DNA from: Actinacidiphila paucisporea
Lineage (GTDB): Bacteria; Actinomycetota; Actinomycetes; Streptomycetales; Streptomycetaceae
Direction of reading: 5' to 3'
DNA length: 64,000 bases
NCBI RefSeq assembly: GCF_900142575.1
Contig: NZ_FRBI01000002.1
Location: 496,001-560,000 of the forward strand
Shown here: one piece after another, positions 17,452 to 27,013 of the stretch
Position numbering within the stretch: position 1 is the first letter of the stretch
Layout: every line of letters starts with the position of its first letter
Made by a program: the position numbers and the translations under genes
The notes under the pieces: model-generated
Seen by the model: only the letters and a program-made list of their open reading frames with translations
Databases searched by the model: none
What the model was told of the DNA's origin: nothing

Positions 17452-18267
17452 CTAAGCCGACAAGTCGGCGAGGACCGCGTCGGTGAGGGCGGGCCACAGG
17501 GGGTGGGCCCACGGGCCGAACGCGCGGTCGGTGAGGACCGCGCAGGCCGCGGAGGCGGCCGGGTCGAACCACAGGAAGGTGCCGGCCTGGCCGAAGTGGC
17601 CGAAGGTCGCGGGGGAGGAGCGGGCGCCGGTCCAGTGCGGGGACTTGCGGGCGCGGATCTCGAAGCCGAGGCCCCAGTCGTTGGGGTCCTGGAGGCCGTA
17701 GCCGGGGAGCACGCCCCGGAGCCCGGGGAAGGCGACCTCCGAGGCCAGGGCCACGGAGGACGCGTGCAGGAGGCGCGGCGCCAGCACCTCGGCCGCGAAG
17801 CGCGAGAGGTCCGCGGCGGTGGAGATCCCGCTCGCGGCGGGGGAGCCCGGGAGCGTGGTGCCGGTCATGCCCAGCGGCTGGAGCACCGCCTCGTGCAGGT
17901 AGGAGGCGAAGGGCATGCCCGCCGCCTTGGCGATCGTGTCGCCGAGGACCTCGAACCCGGCGTTCGAGTAGATCCGCCGGGTGCCGGGCGCGGCCTGCAC
18001 CCGGTGCTCGTCGAAGGCCAGTCCGGAGGTGTGGGCCAGCAGGTGGCGGACCGTGGAGCCGTCGGGCCCGGCCGGGTCGTCCAGTTCGAAGACGCCCTCC
18101 TCGTATGCGATGAGCGCCGCGTAGGCGGTGAGCGGCTTGGTCACCGAGGCCAGCGCGAAGGCGTGGTCCTGCGGCCCGTACGACCCCGCCACCGTGCCGT
18201 CCCCGCGGACGACGACCGCCGCCGCGTGCGGAACCGGCCACTGATCGATCAACCGTAGGCTGTCCAT
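17452..18267 (-). CDS. Beta-lactamase-family serine hydrolase (class C type)
   Basis: A 271-residue penicillin-binding-protein-like esterase or peptidase. It has the SxxK motif SVTK (Ser 41, Lys 44) and the YxN motif YSN (Tyr 100). A GHFGQAGTFLW stretch occupies the place of the third motif. There is no signal peptide, so a cytoplasmic esterase-like role is more likely than cell-wall work. The ATG at 18267 lies only 61 nt from the divergent merR gene. The MerR-type operator in that gap may therefore affect both. Confidence 0.85.
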   Translation of the reverse strand: MDSLRLIDQWPVPHAAAVVVRGDGTVAGSYGPQDHAFALASVTKPLTAYAALIAYEEGVFELDDPAGPDGSTVRHLLAHTSGLAFDEHRVQAAPGTRRIYSNAGFEVLGDTIAKAAGMPFASYLHEAVLQPLGMTGTTLPGSPAASGISTAADLSRFAAEVLAPRLLHASSVALASEVAFPGLRGVLPGYGLQDPNDWGLGFEIRARKSPHWTGARSSPATFGHFGQAGTFLWFDPAASAACAVLTDRAFGPWAHPLWPALTDAVLADLSA

Positions 18268-18290
18268 ATGGTGAGCCTAATGGCCTGCAC

Positions 18291-18321
18291 TTGCCTGGAG
18301 TGCGCTCCAAGGTCTTAGCGT
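18291..18321 (+). promoter_or_regulatory. MerR-type promoter with 19-bp spacer and dyad operator
   Basis: TTGCCT (18291-18296) and TAGCGT (18316-18321) fit -35 and -10 boxes with the long 19-nt spacing typical of MerR-controlled promoters. The spacer holds the dyad TGGAG-TGCG-CTCCA (18296-18309). Transcription would start near 18328, making the merR message practically leaderless at ATG 18329. Inferred autoregulation by the downstream MerR protein. Confidence 0.68.
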
Positions 18322-18328
18322 GGTGACC

Positions 18329-18796
18329 ATGACGGTCGTGCAGATGGTGAACCAGCAAACCGTTCCGGCCGCGCTGTGCGTGACGGAGGAGACGCATCCG
18401 CGGCCCGACGGCAGGGACCAGTACACGATCAGCGAGGTCGCCGCCTTCACCGGGATGAGCGCGCACACCCTGCGCTGGTACGAGCGCATCGGGCTGATGC
18501 CGCACGTGGACCGCTCGAACACCGGCCAGCGCCGCTTCAGCAACCGCGACCTCGACTGGCTGGCCTTCGTCGGCAAGCTGCGGCTGACCGGGATGCCGGT
18601 CGCCGACATGGTGACGTATGCCGAGCTGGTCAGGGAGGGCAAGCGCACCGAGCCGCAGCGCAAGGCGCTGCTGGAGGCGACCAGGACCGACGTGGTGCAG
18701 CGGATCGCCGAGCTGCAGGACACCCTGACGGTGCTGGATTACAAGATCGGGACGTATGCGGGCGCCGAGCAGGCGCCGGAGAGGACAGGCGCGTGA
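18329..18796 (+). CDS. MerR-family transcription regulator
   Basis: A 155-residue regulator. The MerR helix-turn-helix and wing are clear: YTISEVAAFTGMSAHTLRWYERIGLM, then RRFSNRDLDWLAFVGKLRLTGMP (motif at about residues 32-80). A dimerisation helix follows. There is no Cys cluster like that of MerR or SoxR metal/redox sensors, so the inducer is probably organic. I take ATG 18329 rather than GTG 18320, because the latter would overlap the -10 box. Its stop overlaps the start of the aldo/keto reductase (TGATG at 18794-18798), so the reductase is the likely target. Confidence 0.88.
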   Translation: MTVVQMVNQQTVPAALCVTEETHPRPDGRDQYTISEVAAFTGMSAHTLRWYERIGLMPHVDRSNTGQRRFSNRDLDWLAFVGKLRLTGMPVADMVTYAELVREGKRTEPQRKALLEATRTDVVQRIAELQDTLTVLDYKIGTYAGAEQAPERTGA

Positions 18797-19812
18797 TGTC
18801 GGCTGATCTGATGGGGACGGTACGACTGGGCAAGGACGGGCCCGTGGTGGGCGTCCAGGGCCTGGGCTGCATGGGAATCAGCGAGTTCTACGGCGACACG
18901 GACGAGGCCGCGGCCCGCGAGACGCTGGAGACCGCGTTCGACGCCGAGGTGACCCTCTACGACACGGCCGACATGTACGGCCAGGGCGCCAACGAGGAAT
19001 TCCTCGCGCCCTTCGTCAAGGCGCACCGCGACGAGATCACCCTGGCGACGAAGTTCGCCAACGAGCGCAGGCCCGACGACCCGTCCTACCGGGCGATCCG
19101 CAACGACCCGCCGTACATCCGGCAGGCCGTCGACGCCAGCCTGCGCAGGCTCGGCGTCGACGTCATCGACCTCTACTACATGCACCGCCGCGACCCGCGG
19201 GTGCCGCTGGCCGAGTCGGTCGGCGCGATGGGCGAGCTGGTGACCGCGGGCAAGGTGCGCTTCCTGGGCCTGTCGGAGGTGACCGGCGCGGAGCTGCGCG
19301 AGGCGTACGCGCAGCACCCGATCACCGCGGTCCAGTCGGAGTGGTCGCTCTTCAGCCGGGACGTGGAGCGGTCGGTGGTCGGCGCGGCGGCGGAGCTCGG
19401 CGTGGCCTTCGTGCCGTACTCGCCGCTCGGCCGCGGCTTCCTGACCGGTGCCTTCCAGGACGCCGGCAGCGAGCTGTCCGAGAGCGACATCCGGCGCCAC
19501 CAGCCGCGTTTCACCGGCGCCAACGCCCGGCACAACGCGGACCTGCTGGAGCCGGTCCGCAAGATCGCGGCGGCCCACGAGGCCACCCCCGGGCAGATCG
19601 CGCTGGCCTGGGTGCACCAGCGGGCCCAGGTGCACGGCCTGCCCGTCGTTCCGATCCCCGGCACCCGCCGCGCCGCCCGCGTACGGGAGAACGTCGCGGC
19701 GGCCCGCATCACGCTGGACGCGGCGGAGCTGGCCGAGCTGGAGCCGATCGCGGCACGGGTCCTCGGCGACCGCTACCCGGACATGAGCACGACGGCCGCG
19801 GCGCGCGAGTAG
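18796..19812 (+). CDS. Aldo/keto reductase
   Basis: A 338-residue NADPH-dependent carbonyl reductase. The catalytic tetrad is visible: Asp 56 and Tyr 61 in YDTADMYG, Lys 86 in ATKFAN and His 130 in YYMHRRDP. The C-terminal cofactor-binding stretch VPIPGTRRAARVREN is intact. It belongs to the YajO/Tas-like group by its LGCMGISEFYG opening. It is translationally coupled to the MerR regulator, suggesting induction by an aldehyde, quinone or other electrophile (inference). Confidence 0.9.
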   Translation: MSADLMGTVRLGKDGPVVGVQGLGCMGISEFYGDTDEAAARETLETAFDAEVTLYDTADMYGQGANEEFLAPFVKAHRDEITLATKFANERRPDDPSYRAIRNDPPYIRQAVDASLRRLGVDVIDLYYMHRRDPRVPLAESVGAMGELVTAGKVRFLGLSEVTGAELREAYAQHPITAVQSEWSLFSRDVERSVVGAAAELGVAFVPYSPLGRGFLTGAFQDAGSELSESDIRRHQPRFTGANARHNADLLEPVRKIAAAHEATPGQIALAWVHQRAQVHGLPVVPIPGTRRAARVRENVAAARITLDAAELAELEPIAARVLGDRYPDMSTTAAARE

Positions 19813-19818
19813 CGGCCC

Positions 19819-20547
19819 TTACGGCTGCTGCCGTACGCGGACGGCCCGGATCGCGGACAGCACCGCCGCCGCGAAGGGCAGCGACTCGTGCACGGGCCCG
19901 TAGCCGAGCCCGAAGATGACGGCGGCGGGGTCCTGGTCGGGTTCACCCGGCGGGGGGCCGCCGCCGTTCCTGCGCAGCAGCCGCAGGTAGCCGTGCAGCA
20001 TCTCGGGGGAGCGCCAGTCGACGCCGCTCAGCTCCTCGACCGGGAAGCTCTGGTCGCCCGCCTTCCACTTCGCCGAGGACGCGCCGGTCCAGAACCAGCG
20101 GAAGCTGACGGTGCGTCCGTCGAAGAGCGCCTTGCCGTCATAGGCCTTGAAGGACAGCGGCGGTGACGGCGCCTCGACCAGGAACCTGCCCGGCAGGTCG
20201 TCGGCCGGGCCACCGCCGATCCTCGCGCGCAGCTCGTCGCGGTAATACTCGGCCAGGGTGCTGAACTCCTCCGGGACGATGAGCCGGTAGGGGTCCGCGC
20301 TGTCCTTCAACTGCCCGCCGGCCGCCTCGATCAGCGGATCGGCTGCCGGGCGCGGTGCCGCGCGCAGGATGACATGCCCGCGGCGCCCGTCCGCCAGGTC
20401 CACGGACGCCAGCGCGGCGTGCGGCACCCGCCGCTCCCCGAGCACCTGCAGCAGCCGCGCCCCCCGGGCCCCCCGGCTGTACCGGATCACGACGGCGTCG
20501 GGCTCGAACTCCCATACGGCATTGCTTCCGGCCAGCACATCGCCCAT
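19819..20547 (-). CDS. DUF4429 domain protein
   Basis: A 242-residue protein with two related halves. The first opens with WEFEPDAVVIRYSRG and the second with VEAPSPPLSFKAYDGKALFDG; I recognise this as DUF4429, a family with a PH-like fold and no known function. No membrane segment is present. It is convergent with the aldo/keto reductase with only 6 nt between the stops, so there is no room for a separate terminator. Confidence 0.78.
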   Translation of the reverse strand: MGDVLAGSNAVWEFEPDAVVIRYSRGARGARLLQVLGERRVPHAALASVDLADGRRGHVILRAAPRPAADPLIEAAGGQLKDSADPYRLIVPEEFSTLAEYYRDELRARIGGGPADDLPGRFLVEAPSPPLSFKAYDGKALFDGRTVSFRWFWTGASSAKWKAGDQSFPVEELSGVDWRSPEMLHGYLRLLRRNGGGPPPGEPDQDPAAVIFGLGYGPVHESLPFAAAVLSAIRAVRVRQQP

Positions 20548-20617
20548 ACGGCCAGCCTATTCCCCCGCGCGGCCGCGCCCCCGGTGACCGGCCCCGCGCG
20601 GTGCGTCCCCGCCCCTG

Positions 20618-21820
20618 TCAGGCCAGCCCGGCGGTGCACGCCGCGGAGGGGGCCCCGTCGCAGGTGACGGTCGCGTAGGAGCCCAGCGCGATGGAGGTGA
20701 AGTTGGTCAGGCTCGCGGTGCCCGGCGCGAAGTAGCCCGGGTGGCCGGCGGCGCCGCGGGCGCTCACGACGCGGGCGCCGAATTTGGCCGAGACCGGGTC
20801 CGTACCGTGGCCGAGGCCGGCGAATTCGAGGTGCGGGACGTCCTCGATCCAGTCGCCGCTGTCCCTGGCCGCCCACACGTTCGCCGTGGTGTGCAACTGC
20901 GAGGCCCGCCGCACGTGCATCCCCGGGCTGCCGAAGACGGTGATGTCGGCGACCTGGCCCGGGGCCAGGCCCGGTGCGGCCACCCCGCACAGCACCGAAC
21001 CGTAGGAGTGGCAGAAGAGCGAGACCCGCTGCCGCCGGGGCAGCGCGCTGAGCAGGGCCAGCAGCCGCACGGCGCCGTGCTCGGCCAGGTTCGCGGTGGA
21101 CGCGTCGAGGCCGACGCCGCTGGGGGTCACGTAGTCGGCCCAGGCGATCACCGCGGTCCTCGCGCCGGGCTCGGCGGCCCGCTCCCGCCGGTAGAGGGCG
21201 CGGGCCATGCCGGCCGGGGCGGAGTACGCCTTCCCGGCCCGCTCGAAGGTGAGGATGTTGGTGTCCACGCCGGGCACCACCACCGCCACCCGCGTCGCGG
21301 TCGTCAGGTTGCCGAGGACCTCGGCGGCCAGGCCCGCGCCGCTGGGGTCGAAGGCCAGGATCTGCCGGTGGCGGGAGAGCAGCGAGGCGTAGCGGGCGGC
21401 CCGGCGTCCCGCGTCCCTGCGGCCGGCCGGCGTCAGCGTGTTCCCCGAGGCGCGGGCCAGCTCGTCGATGCGGGCCTTGACCAGTGCCAGGCGGTTGGCC
21501 TGGTAGCGCAGCGCGAGGGGGACCCCGTCGAGGTTGCCGACGACCAGCGGGAAGCGGCGGGTGAGGCGCAGCGCCTGCGGGCGGGTGAGCGCGGCGAAGA
21601 AGCGGGCGACCGCGCCGGCCGGCGCGGTGTCCGGGTCGGGCAGCCGGCGGCCGCCGGCGGTGGCGCGCAGCCATGCGGTGACCGCCGCGGTCCGCGCGTC
21701 GGCCGGGCCGTCCGGGCGTACCGCCGTCCACCCGGTGGTGGCCAGCATGACGAAGACCACGGCGAGCGCCAGCGTCGCGCGGAAGAAGGTCGAACTCATA
21801 CGCGCTTCGAGCAGGGTCAC
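20618..21820 (-). CDS. Alpha/beta hydrolase (DUF1023 type), exported
   Basis: A 400-residue protein. An N-terminal hydrophobic segment (about residues 10-30) serves as signal or anchor. A helical linker (30-190) precedes an alpha/beta-hydrolase domain with the nucleophile elbow FCHSYGS and a catalytic-type His region in LEFAGLGHGTDPVSA. The domain fits Abhydrolase_8 (DUF1023), common outside actinobacterial membranes. The substrate is unknown. The TFFRATL start region suggests ATG 21796 (MSSTFF) as an alternative to 21820. Confidence 0.8.
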   Translation of the reverse strand: MTLLEARMSSTFFRATLALAVVFVMLATTGWTAVRPDGPADARTAAVTAWLRATAGGRRLPDPDTAPAGAVARFFAALTRPQALRLTRRFPLVVGNLDGVPLALRYQANRLALVKARIDELARASGNTLTPAGRRDAGRRAARYASLLSRHRQILAFDPSGAGLAAEVLGNLTTATRVAVVVPGVDTNILTFERAGKAYSAPAGMARALYRRERAAEPGARTAVIAWADYVTPSGVGLDASTANLAEHGAVRLLALLSALPRRQRVSLFCHSYGSVLCGVAAPGLAPGQVADITVFGSPGMHVRRASQLHTTANVWAARDSGDWIEDVPHLEFAGLGHGTDPVSAKFGARVVSARGAAGHPGYFAPGTASLTNFTSIALGSYATVTCDGAPSAACTAGLA

Positions 21821-21967
21821 CCGCGGCTGCCTTCCGGAAGACGCCCGCGCGAGGGTCCGGGCGGGTCGGCCCAGCGTAGAAGATCACGGGCGCCCTCCGG
21901 ACGCGGAATTCCGGGGATCAGGTTTCGCGCGGGCGTTTCCGGAAAGAGGTGGTGGCCGGAAAACGCC

Positions 21968-22003
21968 GGAGCCCCGGCCGGCGTGCTGCCGGTCCGGGGC
22001 TCC
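21968..22003 (-). terminator. aceE terminator hairpin
   Basis: GGAGCCCCGG (21968-21977) pairs with CCGGGGCTCC (21994-22003), with extra CCGG pairing inside. It is placed 13 nt after the aceE stop in the direction of transcription. The remaining nucleotides to 21820 hold no gene. Confidence 0.75.
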
Positions 22004-22015
22004 GCGAGCGGTGCG

Positions 22016-24763
22016 TCAGGCGTCGCCGCCGGCCGCGCCGGGGTCGGCCGCGGCCACGTCGAGCAGCTGATACCGGTCCACGGCCTGCTTGAGCACCGAC
22101 CGGTCGATCTTCCCGTCGCGGGCCAGCTCGGTGAGCACCGCCAGCACGATCGACTGCGCGTCGATGTGGAAGAAACGGCGTGCGGCCCCGCGCGTGTCGG
22201 CGAAGCCGAAACCGTCCGCGCCCAGCGAGGTGTAGCGGCCGGGCACCCAGCGGGCGATCTGGTCGGGCACCGCGCGCATCCAGTCGGAGACCGCCACGAA
22301 CGGCCCCTGCGCCCCGGAGAGCTTCCGGGTCACGTACGGGACCTGCTGCTCCTCCTCGGGGTGCAGCAGGTTGTGCTCCTCGACGGCCACGGCGTCGCGC
22401 CGCAGCTCGTTCCAGGACGTCGCGGACCACACGTCGGCCCGGACGTTCCACTCGGCGGCGAGCAGCCGCTGCGCCTCGACCGCCCACGGCACGGCCACGC
22501 CGGACGCCATGATCTGCGCCGGGATGGCGCCGGACTCGCCGGACTTGAAGCGGTAGACGCCCTTGAGGATGCCCTCGACGTCCACGTCGGCGGGCTCGGC
22601 CGGGTGCTGGATCGGCTCGTTGTAGACGGTCAGGTAGTAGAAGACGTCCTCGCCGGGCCTGCCGTCGGCGGTCGGGCCGTACATCCGGCGCAGGCCGTCC
22701 TGCACGATGTGCGCGATCTCGTAGCCGTAGGCCGGGTCGTAGGCGACACAGGCCGGGTTGGTGGACGCCAGCAGCTGGGAGTGGCCGTCGGCGTGCTGCA
22801 GGCCTTCACCCGTGAGGGTGGTCCGTCCGGCGGTGGCGCCCAGCACGAAGCCGCGGGCCAGCTGGTCGGCCATCTGCCAGAACTGGTCACCGGTGCGCTG
22901 GAAACCGAACATCGAGTAGAAGACGTAGACCGGGATCAGCGGCTCGCCGTGGGTGGCGTACGCCGAACCCGCGGCGATGAGCGACGCCGTACAGCCCGCC
23001 TCGGAGATGCCGTCGTGCAGCATCTGCCCGGTCGGCGACTCCTTGTACGCCAGCAGCAGCTCGCGGTCGACCGACTCGTACTGCTGGCCCAGCGGGTTGT
23101 AGATCTTCGCGCTCGGGAAGAACGCGTCCATGCCGAAGGTGCGGTACTCGTCGGGGGCGATCAGCACGAACCGCTTGCCGATCTCCTTGTCCCGCATCAG
23201 GTCCTTGAGCACCCGCACGAAGGCCATCGTGGTGGCGATGGACTGCTGTCCCGAGCCCTTCTTCGCCGTCGCGTAGGCCTTGTCGTCCGGCAGCGGCAGC
23301 GGCTTGGCGCGGACGATCCGGGTCGGTACGTAGCCACCGCAGGCCTTGCGGTGGTCGTGCATGTACTGGATCTCCTCGGAGTCCCGGCCCGGGTGGTAGT
23401 AGGGCGGGTAGCCCTCGTCCAGCTGCCGGTCGGTGATCGGCAGGTGCAGCCGGTCCCGGAAGCGCTTGAGGTCGTCGACCGTGAGCTTCTTCATCTGGTG
23501 GGTCGCGTTGCGGCCCTCGAAGTTCGGTCCCAGCGTCCAGCCCTTGATGGTCTGGGCGAGGATCACCGTCGGCTGGCCCTTGTGCTCCATGGCCGCGGTG
23601 TAGGCCGCGAAGACCTTGCGGTGGTCGTGGCCGCCGCGCCCGAGGTGCAGGATCTGCTCGTCGGTGAGGTCCTCGACCATCTTGCGCAGCCGCTGGTCGT
23701 CGCCGAAGAAGTGCTCGCGGATGTACGCACCGGTCTCGGTGGCGTACGTCTGGAACTGCCCGTCCGGCGTGATGTTCATCTTGTTGACCAGCAGGCCGTC
23801 GCGGTCCTGGGCCAGCAGCGGGTCCCAGGAGCGGTCCCAGACGAGCTTGATCACGTTCCAGCCGGCGCCGCGGAACTGCGACTCCAGCTCCTGGATGATC
23901 TTGCCGTTGCCGCGTACCGGGCCGTCGAGCCGCTGCAGGTTGCAGTTGACCACGAAGGTCAGGTTGTCCAGGCCCTCGCGGGCGGCGATGGACAGCTGGC
24001 CCAGCGACTCGGGCTCGTCCATCTCGCCGTCGCCGAGGAAGGCCCACACGTGCGACGCGGAGGTGTCGGCGATGCCGCGCGCCTCCATGTAGCGGTTCAT
24101 CCTGGCCTGGTAGATCGCGCCCAGCGGGCCCAGGCCCATGGACACGGTCGGGAACTCCCAGAAGTCCGGCATCAGCCGCGGGTGCGGGTAGCTGGACAGC
24201 CCGTGGGGCGCCTTGGACTTCTCCTGCCGGAAGGCGTCGAGCTGCGCCTCGCTCAGCCGGTCGAGCAGGAAGGCGCGGGCGTAGATGCCCGGCGAGGCGT
24301 GGCCCTGGAAGAAGATCTGGTCGCCGCCGCGGCCGTCGTCCTTGCCGCGGAAGAAGTGGTTGAAGCCCACGTCGTAGAGCGAGGCGGACGACGCGAAGGT
24401 CGCGATGTGCCCGCCGACACCGATACCGGGGCGCTGCGCGCGGGAGACCATCACCGCGGCGTTCCACCGGGTCGCGTTCAGGATGCGGCGCTCGATCTCC
24501 TCGTTGCCGGGGAAGAACGGCTCGTCCTTGGTCGCGATGGTGTTCACGTAGTCGCTGCTGCGCATCTCGGGCACCGCCACCCGCTTCTCGCGGGCGCGTT
24601 CGATGAGGCGCAGCATCAGGTAGCGGGCACGCTCACGGCCGCGCTCGTCGATGGCCGCGTCCAGCGAGTCCAGCCATTCCGCCGTCTCCTCGGGATCGAA
24701 ATCCGGGACCTGGCTGGGAAGGCCGCCAATGATGATCGGGTTGCGATCGGATCCGGAAGCCAC
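22016..24763 (-). CDS. aceE: AceE, pyruvate dehydrogenase E1 (homodimeric type)
   Basis: A 915-residue thiamine-diphosphate enzyme that decarboxylates pyruvate and transfers acetyl to E2. The TPP-binding block [20 protein letters not shown] leads to [14 protein letters not shown]. Family blocks [13 protein letters not shown] and EVNAMFGF-like [19 protein letters not shown] are present. I chose the GTG at 24763 ([11 protein letters not shown]) because AAAGGAAAAG precedes it; the frame stays open further upstream without similarity. No E2 or E3 genes are adjacent. Next to it on the other strand stand DUF3052 and ahpE, the same neighbourhood as in Mycobacterium tuberculosis. Confidence 0.96.
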   Translation of the reverse strand: MASGSDRNPIIIGGLPSQVPDFDPEETAEWLDSLDAAIDERGRERARYLMLRLIERAREKRVAVPEMRSSDYVNTIATKDEPFFPGNEEIERRILNATRWNAAVMVSRAQRPGIGVGGHIATFASSASLYDVGFNHFFRGKDDGRGGDQIFFQGHASPGIYARAFLLDRLSEAQLDAFRQEKSKAPHGLSSYPHPRLMPDFWEFPTVSMGLGPLGAIYQARMNRYMEARGIADTSASHVWAFLGDGEMDEPESLGQLSIAAREGLDNLTFVVNCNLQRLDGPVRGNGKIIQELESQFRGAGWNVIKLVWDRSWDPLLAQDRDGLLVNKMNITPDGQFQTYATETGAYIREHFFGDDQRLRKMVEDLTDEQILHLGRGGHDHRKVFAAYTAAMEHKGQPTVILAQTIKGWTLGPNFEGRNATHQMKKLTVDDLKRFRDRLHLPITDRQLDEGYPPYYHPGRDSEEIQYMHDHRKACGGYVPTRIVRAKPLPLPDDKAYATAKKGSGQQSIATTMAFVRVLKDLMRDKEIGKRFVLIAPDEYRTFGMDAFFPSAKIYNPLGQQYESVDRELLLAYKESPTGQMLHDGISEAGCTASLIAAGSAYATHGEPLIPVYVFYSMFGFQRTGDQFWQMADQLARGFVLGATAGRTTLTGEGLQHADGHSQLLASTNPACVAYDPAYGYEIAHIVQDGLRRMYGPTADGRPGEDVFYYLTVYNEPIQHPAEPADVDVEGILKGVYRFKSGESGAIPAQIMASGVAVPWAVEAQRLLAAEWNVRADVWSATSWNELRRDAVAVEEHNLLHPEEEQQVPYVTRKLSGAQGPFVAVSDWMRAVPDQIARWVPGRYTSLGADGFGFADTRGAARRFFHIDAQSIVLAVLTELARDGKIDRSVLKQAVDRYQLLDVAAADPGAAGGDA

Positions 24764-25180
24764 GCTTTTCCTTTGCTGCTCGTCGGTGCTCGGTGCTCTA
24801 CTGGGCCGCGCCGCATCCATCGTGTACCGCGCTGCGCGAAACGTCATCTCTACCCAGTGGTAACCGCAGGGCCTGCGGGACGGCGGCTGCGGGACCGGTG
24901 GTCGCCCCTGCGGCCAAACCTGAACTCTACGCCCACTCGGACGTACGGCCGACTGGCGGCGCCAATCGTGCGCAACACCGGCAAACCGTCGTGAGCTGCG
25001 TCACCATGGGGGGTACGGGTTGCGGCGACACGGTCGAATCGTCACTGTTTCGGCGGTCTCGTACGCCGGGTACTTGCGCGATCCGCCGCGCCCGTGTGGA
25101 CTACCGCCAATAAGTCCGCGTGCGCGCGGGCACACACTGGACTGAGACGAACCGACAGTCCCCATGACAGGAGGCAAAGC
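24764..25180. other. Intergenic region, divergent aceE / DUF3052 promoters
   Basis: This 417-nt stretch holds no convincing gene. It must carry the promoters of aceE (minus) and of the DUF3052 gene (plus). AGGAGG at 25169-25174 is the ribosome site of the latter. I see no clear riboswitch or long dyad in it. Confidence 0.6.
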
Positions 25181-25621
25181 GTGAGCGCGACCGCGGACCA
25201 CGCGGAGGAGCGGACCAACCCGGCGAGCCGGCTTGGTTTCGAGCCCGGACAGGTGGTCCAGGAGCTCGGGTACGACGAGGACTGCGACCAGGAGCTTCGC
25301 GAGGGGATCGAGGAGCTCACGGGCGAGGAGCTCGCCGATGAGGATTACGACGACGTGCCCGACGCCGTCCTGCTGTGGTTCCGCGAGGACGACGGCGACC
25401 TCACCGACGCGCTGGTCGACGCCACGTCGACCGTCGACCCCGGCGCCCCGATCTGGCTGATGACCCCCAAGACGGGCCGTGACGGCCACGTCGAGCCCAG
25501 CGAGATCGGTGAGGCGGCGCAGACGGCCGGTCTCGCACAGACCAGCAGCGTCAACGCTGCCAAGGACTGGACCGGCAGCCGCCTCGTGACCCCCAAGACG
25601 GCCCGCGCCGGCAAGCGCTGA
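25181..25621 (+). CDS. DUF3052 family protein
   Basis: A 146-residue soluble acidic protein of unknown function, conserved in actinobacteria (Rv2239c in M. tuberculosis). Blocks LGFEPGQVVQELGYDEDCD and DDVPDAVLLWFREDDGDLTD are typical. The C-terminus is basic (KTARAGKR). The start is the GTG at 25181, 6 nt after a perfect AGGAGG; a longer frame from 25094 is unlikely. It stands between aceE and ahpE, as in mycobacteria, which hints at a link to pyruvate or redox metabolism. Confidence 0.87.
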   Translation: MSATADHAEERTNPASRLGFEPGQVVQELGYDEDCDQELREGIEELTGEELADEDYDDVPDAVLLWFREDDGDLTDALVDATSTVDPGAPIWLMTPKTGRDGHVEPSEIGEAAQTAGLAQTSSVNAAKDWTGSRLVTPKTARAGKR

Positions 25622-25703
25622 CCCCGGCCTCGGCGGTCGACGGTTTCCCGGCCCCCCGTTTCGGGGGTGCTGCCGTCGGCCGCGTACCACTTGCCTGGCC
25701 GGC

Positions 25704-25778
25704 CGCGCGGTTCCCCGCGCCCTTAAACAGCTCGGCCTCTCCCAGAGGGCAACGACCAGGGGCGCGGGGAACCGCGCG
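25704..25778. repeat. Two inverted copies of the core repeat forming a large hairpin
   Basis: CGCGCGGTTCCCCGCGCCC (25704-25722) and its exact complement (25760-25778) face each other across a 37-nt spacer. Each arm is a copy of the interspersed core. The 240 nt between DUF3052 and ahpE hold nothing else except the ahpE ribosome site, GAGGAGGG. Confidence 0.8.
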
Positions 25779-25861
25779 ACAAGCCCGCCACCGGCGGGAA
25801 GTCCGGGGGCAGCCCGAGCCCGGCAGGGCGTGCGGCACCCCCGAGGAGGGATGCTCGCGCC

Positions 25862-26338
25862 ATGAGCGCAATCGGAACCGCGGCAGCGGACTTCGCGCTG
25901 CCCGACCAGCACGGCCGCACGGTCGGCCTTGCGGACTTCCGCGGCCGGAAGAACGTCGTGCTGGTGTTCTACCCCTTCTCGTTCACCGGAGTGTGCGCCG
26001 GTGAGCTGCAGGCGCTGCAGGCCCAGTCGGCGGCCTTCGAGCGCGAGGACGCGCAGATCCTCGCCGTCTCCTGCGACTCCATGCACACCCAGCGGGTCTT
26101 CTCGGACCAGGAGGCACTCGACCTCCCGCTGCTCTCCGACTTCTGGCCGCACGGCGCGGCCGCCCGCGCATACGGGGTGTTCGCCGAGGACAAGGGCTGC
26201 GCCCTGCGCGGCACCTTCGTGATCGACCGCGGCGGCATCGTCAGGTGGTCCGTGGTCAACGAACTGCCCGACGCGCGCGACCTTCATGAGTACGTAAAGG
26301 CGCTGGAAGCGGTGCGGTCCGGGGGAACCGGTCACTAA
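25862..26338 (+). CDS. ahpE: AhpE-type peroxiredoxin
   Basis: A 158-residue thiol peroxidase of the AhpE (1-Cys-like) group that reduces peroxides and peroxynitrite. The peroxidatic Cys 45 is in [11 protein letters not shown], the same residue number as in M. tuberculosis AhpE. The active-site neighbours Pro 38 and Thr 42 are present. GAGGAGGG lies about 11 nt upstream of the ATG. The gene lies between DUF3052 and the terD genes. Both flanks are stress-related, but the repeat hairpin upstream and the 69-nt gap downstream suggest separate transcription. Confidence 0.92.
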   Translation: MSAIGTAAADFALPDQHGRTVGLADFRGRKNVVLVFYPFSFTGVCAGELQALQAQSAAFEREDAQILAVSCDSMHTQRVFSDQEALDLPLLSDFWPHGAAARAYGVFAEDKGCALRGTFVIDRGGIVRWSVVNELPDARDLHEYVKALEAVRSGGTGH

Positions 26339-26407
26339 GCTCGGCTCGTTGATCGGGCACATCGGCCCGGCGGCCACACGTACACATCGAACGATAGGGG
26401 AGGACTC

Positions 26408-26983
26408 GTGGGAGTCAGCCTGAGCAAGGGTGGCAACGTCTCGCTGACCAAGGAGGCCCCCAATCTCACGGCGGTCGTCGTCGGTCTGGGCTGGGACGCG
26501 AGGACGACCACCGGATCCGACTTCGACCTCGACGCGAGCGCGCTGCTGACGAACGAGACCGGCAAGGTGCTGTCGGACCAGCACTTCGTGTTCTTCAACA
26601 ACCTGCGCAGCCCGGACGGCTCGGTCGAGCACACCGGTGACAACCTCACGGGTGAGGGCGAGGGCGACGACGAGGTCATCAACGTCAACCTCGCCGGGGT
26701 GCCCGCCGACGTCGTGAAGATCGTCTTCCCGGTGTCCATCTACGAGGCCGAGTCGCGCCAGCAGAGCTTCGGCCAGGTGCGCAACGCCTACATCCGGGTG
26801 CTGAACGCGGCGGACCAGCGCGAGCTGGCCCGCTACGACCTGACCGAGGACGCCTCGACGGAGACCGCGATGGTCTTCGGCGAGCTGTACCGGCACGGCG
26901 GCGAGTGGAAATTCCGCGCCATCGGCCAGGGCTACGCCTCGGGCCTGCGGGGCATCGCGCAGGACTTCGGCGTCAACGTCTGA
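26408..26983 (+). CDS. terD: TerD family calcium-binding stress protein
   Basis: A 191-residue TerD protein. The two Ca2+-binding stretches are seen: [10 protein letters not shown] (about 38-47) and [16 protein letters not shown] (about 64-79). The ending [27 protein letters not shown] is typical. TerD proteins take part in tellurite/stress responses and, in Streptomyces, in differentiation; S. coelicolor tdd8 and tdd7 are the likely counterparts by position. GTG 26408 follows GGGGAGGA. The next gene is a close paralogue 30 nt downstream. Confidence 0.94.
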   Translation: MGVSLSKGGNVSLTKEAPNLTAVVVGLGWDARTTTGSDFDLDASALLTNETGKVLSDQHFVFFNNLRSPDGSVEHTGDNLTGEGEGDDEVINVNLAGVPADVVKIVFPVSIYEAESRQQSFGQVRNAYIRVLNAADQRELARYDLTEDASTETAMVFGELYRHGGEWKFRAIGQGYASGLRGIAQDFGVNV

Positions 26984-27013
26984 GCAGCACCCGCCAAGGG
27001 GGAAAGGACCACC

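Noticed and set aside
20741..24994. A 1417-residue open frame on the plus strand
   Set aside because: It is antisense to the hydrolase and aceE, has a composition typical of high-GC frame shadows (His/Arg/Gly/Val-rich), and shows no domain.
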